Shown here piece after piece: positions 1 through 5,542 of a DNA stretch of 5,542 nt (position 1 is the first letter of the stretch; every line of letters starts with the position of its first letter). The stretch comes from CAZLBC01 sp964557575 (GTDB lineage: Bacteria > Planctomycetota > Phycisphaerae > SM23-33): NCBI GenBank assembly GCA_964557575.1, contig CAZLBC010000174.1, positions 1 through 5,542 of the forward strand, read 5' to 3'. The notes under the pieces are model-generated. The model did not search any database, had not been told where the DNA came from, and worked only from the letters and a program-made list of their open reading frames with translations. A program made the position numbers and the translations under genes.

Positions 1-123
1 GTAGAAGCGGTGCCACCCTTGGGCGATGCGGGCTTCCGCCGGGTCGGGGGAGGCATACACTACCGCGGGGACGCAAAAGAGAAGTACGGCAGACAGGGAA
101 TATCTCGTGTTCAACGGGGACAT
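1..123 (-). CDS. Exported protein, N-terminal fragment (runs off left edge)
   Basis: The minus strand from the ATG at 123 stays open for 41 codons to base 1, so only the N-terminus is visible. It reads as a standard Sec signal peptide: a short n-region with one Arg (MSPLNTRYS), a hydrophobic core (LSAVLLFCVPAVV) and a cleavage site after VYA, followed by a mature start SPDPAEARIAQGWHRFY. A purine-rich ribosome-binding site, AAGGAC at 136-131, sits 7 nt before the ATG, and a candidate promoter lies further upstream. Codon third positions are GC-rich, matching the left half of the neighbouring gene and not the AT-rich DNA further right. The GWHRFY helix-like segment just after the signal recalls the start of secreted tetratricopeptide-repeat proteins, but that is only a guess from a few residues. 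The product is exported; its function is unknown. Confidence 0.72.
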   Translation of the reverse strand, partial: MSPLNTRYSLSAVLLFCVPAVVYASPDPAEARIAQGWHRFY

Positions 124-170
124 TTCAGCGGTCCTTTGTGCTCAGTCCAAAAACCCTTTTCGGGCCCCGC

Positions 171-187
171 CTGCACACATCGTGCAG
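171..187 (-). repeat. Small hairpin in the leader of the left-edge gene
   Basis: Perfect 6-bp inverted repeat, CTGCAC and GTGCAG, around a 5-base loop. It would lie in the 5' untranslated RNA of the gene starting at 123 if the candidate promoter at 202-230 is used. No U-run follows directly on the minus strand, so it is not a simple terminator. A weak CCC-GAAAA-GGG element followed by five T lies just downstream. Confidence 0.3.
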
Positions 188-201
188 TATGTAAAATACC
201 A

Positions 202-230
202 ATAAAAATACATTCCCCCCTGCCTGTCAA
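202..230 (-). promoter_or_regulatory. Candidate sigma70-type promoter for the left-edge exported gene
   Basis: On the minus strand there is a consensus -35 TTGACA (230-225), a 17-base spacer and a 4/6 -10 hexamer TTTTAT (207-202). This is a local AT-rich patch in an otherwise GC-rich area, and it points at the gene starting at 123, about 80 bases away. The spacer holds a run of six G. A direct repeat of TACGTGAA lies just upstream. The -35 is perfect but the -10 is mediocre, so the call is tentative. Confidence 0.4.
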
Positions 231-237
231 GGACAAA

Positions 238-261
238 TACGTGAATGTTGTATTACGTGAA
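238..261. repeat. Direct repeat TACGTGAA x2, 16-bp period
   Basis: TACGTGAA occurs at 238-245 and again at 254-261, on the same face by period (16 bp start to start), immediately upstream of the candidate -35 at 225-230. The position is that of an activator site, but chance is possible for an 8-mer pair. The rest of the 124-326 gap holds the promoter, the leader hairpin and a tandem CCGCGAA pair at 301-317 with 10-bp spacing. No coding region is supported there. Confidence 0.3.
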
Positions 262-326
262 CTGATCCGGGACACATGGAGCTCCGGCGAAACTACCCTA
301 CCGCGAATCCCCGCGAACATCCACGC

Positions 327-2333
327 CTAATCGAACGGCAGCCCCCCCACGCCGTCACCCTCCGCCGATTCGGGTATTGTCTGTTCTTCCTTGCTCTGCG
401 CCGCATCGGTTTCAGCCTGATCACTCTTTCCGTCCGCATCTTCACCGGCCGGCATTCCCGGCGCTGCGTTCTCTCCCTCCCCGGGTAACCGAAGCCGGGT
501 CGCGGCGGTGATCATCCCGCACGCTTCGAAGGCCGCCTGCGCGTCTTCGGATCGCAAAAACGCCACGAGGTCCGCGGCGGCCTCGCCGGCGTCCCCGGCG
601 ACACACGCATACATCCCCGCCGACAGCGGATAGGCCCCCGACATCATGGCCTTCACGCGCGGCATCACCGGCCCCACCGCGCCCTCGATCGCCACCACCC
701 GCAGGCCCGCGGGCCGGGTATCCCGGCCACCGGCCAGGTGCGCGGCGCCGATCAGGCCGATCGACTTCACGTCGGCGGCAATCCGCCCGAAGAGTGCCCG
801 GCGGTCACCACAGCGATGAATCGCGGGCGGGATGCGGCCGGCCCCGTGCCGGCGGACATGCCGGCCGACGGCGGGATCCTTTTGCAGCACGCAGGCGGCG
901 ATGCGACCGGTTGCATCCGATACCGCGTCCCATTGTCTGACCCGGCCGGTGAATATCTTCTCCACCGCGGCGGGGGTAAGGGATGGAATATCGTTGGCCG
1001 CGTTGACCACCACGACCGGCGCGGACGCCGCGAGCCGGTACTGCTTCAGGCCGGCAAGGTCCTTGGGGCCATCCGGTGTAATCGGCCCGCGGCAGAGAAA
1101 CAGCGGCATCTCGTAGTCCTGCTTTCGTTTGGCGGCAGTGACGAAGCGGTTTATGTAACCGGCGTCTATGCCCGGCGCATGCGGTACGTAGTGCAGTTGA
1201 ATCGGCTCCTTCGCCCGCACGTAGGCTACCGCCAGGTCCTGCGCGGCTTCCGCGAACAGCGCGTCGCCGATCATGCGGACATGGTCGCCCTTCCCCGCCT
1301 TCATGGCCTTTACCCGCTGGTCGGCGTAATACTGCCTTTCGTGCCAGGGGGTGATGAAGCCATACTTCTCTGAGATTCTGGCACCAGACTCAGAAACACA
1401 AAACGCACAAAACTTATGCGCAATATCCGGTGATTCAGGATGCACAAAAAGGCTGATTGACAGTGAGAACGGGTAATCTTTATTTATAATTGGCTTTAAA
1501 GGCGGAAACACAGGGCATGAATCATCATTCTTTTGTAAAGAAATAATAGTAACGCGATTTTTGTGTCCAACAGGACGTAGCATATAAGGAATTACACCGA
1601 TTGCATTTTGACGCTTGTATACATTATCTATAATTTCATCAGTGCTTTTGCAAGATTCATATTTACTCTTATTTATTATCCACGTATCATGACCAGCGAA
1701 TTGAGTAAATTGATATTTCTCTCGCGTTTTAAATCTTGTCAGGAGAGTATTGGCAAAAAGGGCATAATCAATGGAACAAGGGTTCGTATTCATATATTTT
1801 ACAGTTGTTATTTTATCCTTCATTTCTGGAGCATATTCATCAGGGGCAAACACTGTTTTTATTTTACCAAGCGTGTGCTTATAACTATCTTCTTTATTAT
1901 GATTAGTGAGATAATAAAGAAGGTCATTTAAGTTTAGGGACTTTACATCCCTCAGTTCATTAGACGCTATTACAATCATTCTCTTTTGTCCGAGAAAATA
2001 TCTGTACTTGGACCATATTGTCTTGAGCGGGCACATTTTCCATTCTATGTGGACGCATTCATAATCTGTAAATTTGTCATGGAATAACATAATATCATAT
2101 TTTTGATTCGCATAATTTGCAACATTGGGCGATTCTGACCCACCGTTACATGCTTTTAATGATTGTTTACAGGCCTTTTCCTTGAGAAAAGCGTCGATTA
2201 GATCATTAATATACGGTTGATAACGATTAACAACGCTGATTTTTATTGTATCATCAGCATATGTGATAGAAATACCTATGAATATCACAGATGCAATTGC
2301 TGTTGTATATCGTGCTTTTAATAACATCATCAT
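327..2333 (-). CDS. Exported protein with two tandem PstS-like substrate-binding domains; GC-chimeric gene
   Basis: 668 residues with start at the first of three ATGs (2333). This start gives a textbook signal peptide (MMMLLKAR, hydrophobic core, cleavage after TYA at 26) and a weak GGAAAG site 6 nt upstream. The frame is open to an ATG at 2384, which would add 17 residues ahead of the signal. Domain 1 (about 29-333) and domain 2 (about 351-613) both resemble type-2 periplasmic-binding proteins of the PstS kind: AIGVIPY (244-250) and SIGLIGA (524-530) match the family's AIGYV stretch, SLTPAAVEKIFTGRVRQW (451-468) matches its SLT..IFxGxxxxW stretch, and both domains end in the usual S-E-G/D..A...YGF/CGM helix. 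The Ser-Gly-Thr phosphate-contact motif is missing in both (PCSID and PAVGR stand in its place), so phosphate binding is doubtful. Domain 1 has nine Cys. Residues from 616 are acidic and low-complexity. Base composition changes sharply at residues 321-333. Confidence 0.85.
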   Translation of the reverse strand: MMMLLKARYTTAIASVIFIGISITYADDTIKISVVNRYQPYINDLIDAFLKEKACKQSLKACNGGSESPNVANYANQKYDIMLFHDKFTDYECVHIEWKMCPLKTIWSKYRYFLGQKRMIVIASNELRDVKSLNLNDLLYYLTNHNKEDSYKHTLGKIKTVFAPDEYAPEMKDKITTVKYMNTNPCSIDYALFANTLLTRFKTREKYQFTQFAGHDTWIINKSKYESCKSTDEIIDNVYKRQNAIGVIPYMLRPVGHKNRVTIISLQKNDDSCPVFPPLKPIINKDYPFSLSISLFVHPESPDIAHKFCAFCVSESGARISEKYGFITPWHERQYYADQRVKAMKAGKGDHVRMIGDALFAEAAQDLAVAYVRAKEPIQLHYVPHAPGIDAGYINRFVTAAKRKQDYEMPLFLCRGPITPDGPKDLAGLKQYRLAASAPVVVVNAANDIPSLTPAAVEKIFTGRVRQWDAVSDATGRIAACVLQKDPAVGRHVRRHGAGRIPPAIHRCGDRRALFGRIAADVKSIGLIGAAHLAGGRDTRPAGLRVVAIEGAVGPVMPRVKAMMSGAYPLSAGMYACVAGDAGEAAADLVAFLRSEDAQAAFEACGMITAATRLRLPGEGENAAPGMPAGEDADGKSDQAETDAAQSKEEQTIPESAEGDGVGGLPFD

Positions 2334-2385
2334 TTGAGGCTTTCCGCTTGGACCTGAAAGAACATTTCGATACTGAATTAACATA

Positions 2386-2458
2386 TGATCACATCAACGC
2401 CAGTTTATACTATTTCCTCGTATAACGCCACAGATATTATTGGCAATTAGCTGATCAC
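2386..2458. repeat. Cluster of short direct and inverted repeats between the two large genes
   Basis: The 2334-2461 gap holds TGATCAC twice (2386-2392, 2452-2458), AACGCCA twice (2396-2402, 2424-2430, period 28), and an imperfect inverted repeat GTTTATAC (2403-2410) with GTATAAC (2420-2426). The last is AT-rich with a 9-base loop and one bulge, so it is a poor terminator and could instead be an operator. These repeats flank and overlap the candidate promoter for the binding-domain gene. Confidence 0.35.
2419..2446 (-). promoter_or_regulatory. Weak candidate promoter for the tandem binding-domain gene
   Basis: On the minus strand, TTGCCA (2446-2441, 5/6 to the -35 consensus) is followed after 16 bases by TATACG (2424-2419, 4/6 to the -10). 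It lies about 85 bases before the chosen start at 2333 and would make that gene independent of its upstream neighbour. In AT-rich DNA such matches are common by chance. Confidence 0.22.
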
Positions 2459-2461
2459 GCA

Positions 2462-4324
2462 TTACCATCTTTTTAGATCAATTCGTTTCTTCCAATTATT
2501 CTCATCGATTATAATATTATTTTTTTGCTCAGGCTTGTCTTTTTCTACTTTTATACTACCCACCTTAGTATAGCTACCTTTATTTATTATTCCCGACTTG
2601 TTGTAGCTGCGTTTATCGGGTCGCACATAAATTTCATATTCACCAGGAACCAGATAAATAGAATAGTCATTTCCCTTGAAATTGTTAAGGCTGTTGGCCG
2701 TAAATCCAGGATATTGCATAGATATCCAATAAATGTCCCAATTTCCAGTTCTCAATGATTTTAACTTTTTTGTCAACATAAGCCTGCCATATACCCTGAC
2801 ACCATACAACGATATGCTAAGGTTGTTGTTAACATTCAAACCGGCTAACGGCACGATTGTATATCCCAATTTACGATGAGCAACAATCAGCAATGATTTT
2901 TCAGGTTTGTCGAATAGATCGACATTAAATCGTCCGTATTTTGAAAGCAATGGCTTACTTTTGAATCTGAAAGATGGAAATCTGGAAGAACGTACATCCA
3001 TGAATATCCCTGAAAACGGTTTATTGGTAACGCCATTTATTATTTCACCCGTTATTTTTACCGACTTCTCAAGCTTGATTTTAACAGTATGTTTTTTGTC
3101 TTTCGGCGCGATATTTATTTTCTTAACTGTGACATTATAGCCATCACATCCTGCTACCAGATGATATGTACCGGGAGTAAGTTTACTAGATTTATCAATA
3201 CTGATTCCACGGTTTTCAAGACAACCGCCAATTTCTTTTACCTTTTTTCTGCTGATAAAATATATCGGTTTCAATTCTACTGGCATGTTACACGACACAG
3301 ACAACAATATTTTCATAGGGTCCTTTTTCACCCCTATGTAAATATTCGCAACCTGATTTGAAGAATCATCAATCTTAATTACAGGATTTATTATTTTATA
3401 ATTTTCCCAGGGCGGCCTTCCAAATCCATGTATTTTTAATTCCTTTGCATTTCGTAAAATACCAGCATCTTTAATTAATGTGAATCTGTTGTTTGCAAAT
3501 CCATTGACACCACCGACACCACCTTTCCAGCCATCTTTTACGGTAATCCCGACGCATGATTGTATGTTGAGAGGCTCATCTATATTCCTTGCGTCTGGAT
3601 GTTTTTTAAACACTATTGTCAATGATGGTCTTTTTTGCAGTTTCCATACAATATCTCCGGAATCAAAGGTAATATCACTGGGATATTCATATTCGACAAT
3701 TCCCCCCGTCGTGTAAATCTTATCGACGATTTTATATTTATGCCCTTTGAATGCCCTGAATGCTATTACACCGTTATTATCAGAATCAACACGGGCGTCT
3801 GCCTGGAAATGCGTATTTTTTTCGATTTTTAATGAATCACGACATATAATCTTAACACCTCTAGCATCAATACGAGGCCTTCCATTTATTCCTAACAATT
3901 TAATCTGAATAGTATTGTAATCTTTCGCATCTACAAGATGCGTTTGGACCTTAGCAATAGTTTTGCCACTTTTTTTTATTGTTACTCGAGTTTGACCGGA
4001 AATCGCGTATTTATTTTTAATAGAATTAACATCTCCATATTCTATGCCTGGAATGACATTAATATTTACGCTTCCCACTGGAGGATTTTCAAGAACAATC
4101 GGGCCTGATATTTGTAGAGCACGACAAAAGCTAGCTATGCACTTCTTGTCATCGGAAACAATTATATGAGTATCTTGTAAATTGTCGTTTAATTCAACGG
4201 GTGTGTCCACTAGAATATACAATTCCCTCACAGTCTTTTCTTTTACTTCGCTTGCCGAGCACAGATGGCAAAACCCGAATTGTAATATAATCAAAACAGT
4301 AAAGCAGATAGAAGTATATTTCAT
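2462..4324 (-). CDS. Exported beta-rich protein with PEGA-like and carboxypeptidase-regulatory-like Ig-fold repeats
   Basis: 620 residues. The start at 4324 is chosen over the open ATG at 4390 because AGAGGA lies 9 nt upstream and a signal peptide begins exactly there (MKYTSICFTV, hydrophobic core, probable cleavage after CSA at 24). The mature part has no transmembrane segment and is dominated by short alternating beta patterns. Residues 381-418 (LTPGTYHLVAGCDGY, then alternating charged/hydrophobic strands) match PEGA-type surface repeats. Residues 421-508 (ITGEIINGVTNKPFSGIFMDV, then YGRFNVDL) fit the carboxypeptidase regulatory-like, transthyretin-type fold. Residues 510-605 repeat the theme with YLVPGEYEIYVRP. 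Residues 30-350 are also beta-rich but I recognise no family. No peptidase or other catalytic motif is seen. Such modules usually act in adhesion or as envelope scaffolds, which is inference here. Composition is AT-rich throughout. Confidence 0.82.
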   Translation of the reverse strand: MKYTSICFTVLIILQFGFCHLCSASEVKEKTVRELYILVDTPVELNDNLQDTHIIVSDDKKCIASFCRALQISGPIVLENPPVGSVNINVIPGIEYGDVNSIKNKYAISGQTRVTIKKSGKTIAKVQTHLVDAKDYNTIQIKLLGINGRPRIDARGVKIICRDSLKIEKNTHFQADARVDSDNNGVIAFRAFKGHKYKIVDKIYTTGGIVEYEYPSDITFDSGDIVWKLQKRPSLTIVFKKHPDARNIDEPLNIQSCVGITVKDGWKGGVGGVNGFANNRFTLIKDAGILRNAKELKIHGFGRPPWENYKIINPVIKIDDSSNQVANIYIGVKKDPMKILLSVSCNMPVELKPIYFISRKKVKEIGGCLENRGISIDKSSKLTPGTYHLVAGCDGYNVTVKKINIAPKDKKHTVKIKLEKSVKITGEIINGVTNKPFSGIFMDVRSSRFPSFRFKSKPLLSKYGRFNVDLFDKPEKSLLIVAHRKLGYTIVPLAGLNVNNNLSISLYGVRVYGRLMLTKKLKSLRTGNWDIYWISMQYPGFTANSLNNFKGNDYSIYLVPGEYEIYVRPDKRSYNKSGIINKGSYTKVGSIKVEKDKPEQKNNIIIDENNWKKRIDLKRW

Positions 4325-4333
4325 GGTGATTTT

Positions 4334-4339
4334 TCCTCT
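4334..4339 (-). promoter_or_regulatory. Ribosome-binding site that fixes the start of the Ig-fold gene
   Basis: AGAGGA on the minus strand, 9 nt before the ATG at 4324. It is the clearest Shine-Dalgarno match in the window and argues against the ATG at 4390, which would put 22 charged residues (MRCKRLTFYEMNRLANIRGKIT) in front of the signal peptide. Confidence 0.6.
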
Positions 4340-4459
4340 AATATTTGCTAATCTATTCATTTCGTAGAATGTAAGGCGTTTACATCTCAATAACCAAACT
4401 TCATTGTCAGCCTACCAGCGTAATCATATCATGTCGCACATCCCCAATGCGTGCTATAT

Positions 4460-4489
4460 ATTTTAAATTTGTTCGAATATACTTTACAA
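4460..4489 (-). promoter_or_regulatory. Candidate promoter for the Ig-fold gene
   Basis: On the minus strand, TTGTAA (4489-4484, 4/6) and TAAAAT (4465-4460, 5/6) are 18 bases apart, about 135 bases before the start at 4324. The sequence around it is very AT-rich, so chance matches are likely. Its overlap with the palindrome at 4486-4495 makes it slightly more credible. Confidence 0.28.
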
Positions 4490-4495
4490 TATTGT
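4486..4495. promoter_or_regulatory. Perfect 10-bp palindrome ACAATATTGT, possible operator
   Basis: ACAATATTGT is its own reverse complement and overlaps the candidate -35 at 4489-4484, just 9 bases past the stop codon of the gene to the right. A repressor site is possible. The core CAATATTG is AT-rich and could arise by chance. No second copy was noticed in the window. Confidence 0.25.
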
Positions 4496-4503
4496 CCAAC
4501 CAT

Positions 4504-5541
4504 TTACTCACTTTTCATAGTGAGACTTCCATTTGTTGAGAATCTATTCTTTATTAATTTATAGATTACTGTTACTCTGCCTCTGGTATGTGCAAAACTA
4601 CTACTTACGTTTTTACACGTCGCTGAACCATTGATGGTAACATGACCAGTATACGTATTTCCAACATTAATAGGGAAACCGGGATTATTAAAACATCTGT
4701 GTAAGGGCTTTCCTGGTTTCTCTTCACTTTCATCATGCGCGAAAACTTCATCTGGCTCTTGTCCATTTGCCCAACCAGGCGTATCTTCGCCGTCATGACC
4801 TGTAACACACCATATATAATACACGATAAATTCCGCACTGTTTTCCGGGTTATCATTATCAATTGCATCAACAATAGACTCAGCAATTAATTCACCAACC
4901 GCCAGACCTCCAGCCGTACCCCACCCCGGACTAGCCAGTGAACCTCCTATTGCAAAAGCTGCTTTTATACCAAGCTTGACAATCCATTTTTCCACATCAT
5001 CTCCAGAACTGCCCTTTGTATCCATTTCATAACCAAGGAATCCATCATTCCATGCTGTAAGGTGTCCAGTTCCCTGTGTGCGGTGAATATCGAGACCATA
5101 TTTTATTTTTTGCTTTTTAAGCACATTTGCTTTTTTGTGTGGATAAGATACACCGAAATAAAAACCAATCGTCTTTTTATAAGCGTCAAGTTGAATCACA
5201 TCGCCATCTGCAGGTGGGTGGAACAATCCTGGTTTATCTTCCATATCTATATGTACCCCTTTTGTTTTCGAACTATCTATCTCATCTAATTCTAGTGTAG
5301 TAAAATGATTATATTTTGTATGATCTATTGGTTGCGGTTCTGTCACGGGCACAACGCTGCCTTTAATTCTATGGCTTTTGAATTTAGCCTTTTTATGCAT
5401 TTTTGTTTGCTTTGTACATGAATCCATTGCAGACCATTTCTTCTTCAGGCCGATTTCTACAATGTTAATGCTTGAATCCCCAAATATTTTAGTACGATAC
5501 CAAGGCGTTTTTGCATTAACGAAATCTGTTATAACTTGAAC
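4504..5541 (-). CDS. Protein of unknown function with glycine-zipper segment, N-terminus beyond right edge
   Basis: 345 visible codons. The frame is open to the right edge. Although an ATG exists at 5427, the 38 codons before it read as normal protein (PWYRTKIFGDSSINIVEIGLKKKW), contain no ATG, GTG or TTG, and the ATG lacks a clear ribosome-binding site, so I treat it as internal. In the numbering of the visible fragment, residues 42-62 are strongly basic (many Lys, His, Arg). Residues 186-227 form a hydrophobic, small-residue segment with a GxxxGxxxG glycine zipper at 208-216 (GTAGGLAVG). Next comes YYIWCVTGHDGEDTPGW, then an acidic patch. The last 50 residues look like beta strands (TYTGHVTINGSATC, RGRVTVIYKLI). 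Glycine zippers of this sort occur in membrane-inserting or oligomerising proteins, including some toxins and effectors; no catalytic motif is visible and I do not recognise the family. DNA is AT-rich like the next gene. Confidence 0.7.
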   Translation of the reverse strand, partial: VQVITDFVNAKTPWYRTKIFGDSSINIVEIGLKKKWSAMDSCTKQTKMHKKAKFKSHRIKGSVVPVTEPQPIDHTKYNHFTTLELDEIDSSKTKGVHIDMEDKPGLFHPPADGDVIQLDAYKKTIGFYFGVSYPHKKANVLKKQKIKYGLDIHRTQGTGHLTAWNDGFLGYEMDTKGSSGDDVEKWIVKLGIKAAFAIGGSLASPGWGTAGGLAVGELIAESIVDAIDNDNPENSAEFIVYYIWCVTGHDGEDTPGWANGQEPDEVFAHDESEEKPGKPLHRCFNNPGFPINVGNTYTGHVTINGSATCKNVSSSFAHTRGRVTVIYKLIKNRFSTNGSLTMKSE

Positions 5542-5542
5542 C

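Noticed and set aside
148..167. Possible intrinsic terminator on the minus strand (CCC-GAAAA-GGG followed by five T)
   Set aside because: The stem is only 3 bp, and it lies just before the ribosome-binding site of the left-edge gene, so it is too weak to call.
10..330. Plus-strand open frame of 106 codons at the left edge
   Set aside because: It opposes the signal-peptide gene and its promoter region. The product is Arg/Gly/Pro-rich with no recognisable pattern.
780..860. Possible compensated frameshift in the second binding domain (odd Arg/His-rich stretch RHVRRHGAGRIPPAIHRCGDR)
   Set aside because: Another frame is open there and reads plausibly, but the annotated frame resumes a clear family pattern (ALFGRIAADVKSIGLIG) without a stop. 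I see no decisive composition difference, so I leave the frame intact; an alignment could reopen this.
738..1373. Long plus-strand open frame of 211 codons opposite the GC-rich half of the binding-domain gene
   Set aside because: It is Arg/Gly/Pro-rich, has no recognisable domain, and overlaps a well-supported minus-strand gene. Long antisense frames are expected in GC-rich coding DNA. Its end at the GC switch simply reflects the change in composition.
1608..1931. Plus-strand open frame of 107 codons, hydrophobic and Phe/Ile-rich
   Set aside because: It is antisense to the first binding domain in AT-rich DNA. The apparent hydrophobicity comes from the complement of Lys/Asn/Glu codons, and there is no ribosome-binding site or independent support.
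4433..4455. Hairpin-like GCACGCAT/ATGTGC element between the right and middle genes
   Set aside because: It pairs over only five positions including a G-T wobble and is not followed by a T-run, so it is not a terminator.

Overview
The window looks like an accessory region of a Gram-negative bacterium. All four coding regions lie on the minus strand, and at least three of the products start with, or appear to have, an N-terminal export signal. No rRNA, tRNA, CRISPR array, transposase or phage structural gene is visible. The taxon cannot be named from this sequence.

Layout in transcription order, right to left: (1) 5541-4504, a protein of unknown function, open to the right edge of the window, with a glycine-zipper hydrophobic segment and a beta-rich C-terminus; (2) 4324-2462, a secreted beta-rich protein with PEGA-like and carboxypeptidase-regulatory-like Ig-fold repeats; (3) 2333-327, a secreted protein with two tandem PstS-like periplasmic-binding domains and an acidic low-complexity tail; (4) 123-1, the first 41 codons of another exported protein that runs off the left edge. 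The gaps of 179, 128 and 203 bp are too long for tight translational coupling. They hold candidate promoters and short repeats but no convincing intrinsic terminator.

The most striking feature is compositional. From the right edge to about 1375 the DNA is AT-rich (hand counts of two 60-base lines in the interior gave 33% and 38% GC). From about 1330 leftwards it is GC-rich (65-67% in two lines counted). The switch falls inside gene 3, within roughly 50 bases, exactly where the first binding domain ends and the second begins, and the reading frame is not disturbed. The simplest reading is that foreign AT-rich DNA carrying genes 1, 2 and the first domain of gene 3 was joined to a GC-rich resident gene at an inter-domain seam, giving a chimeric protein.

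How the genes work together is not established. Shared strand, composition and export signals suggest a set of envelope or secreted proteins, but no permease, ATPase, secretion component or immunity-like gene is visible to fix a role.
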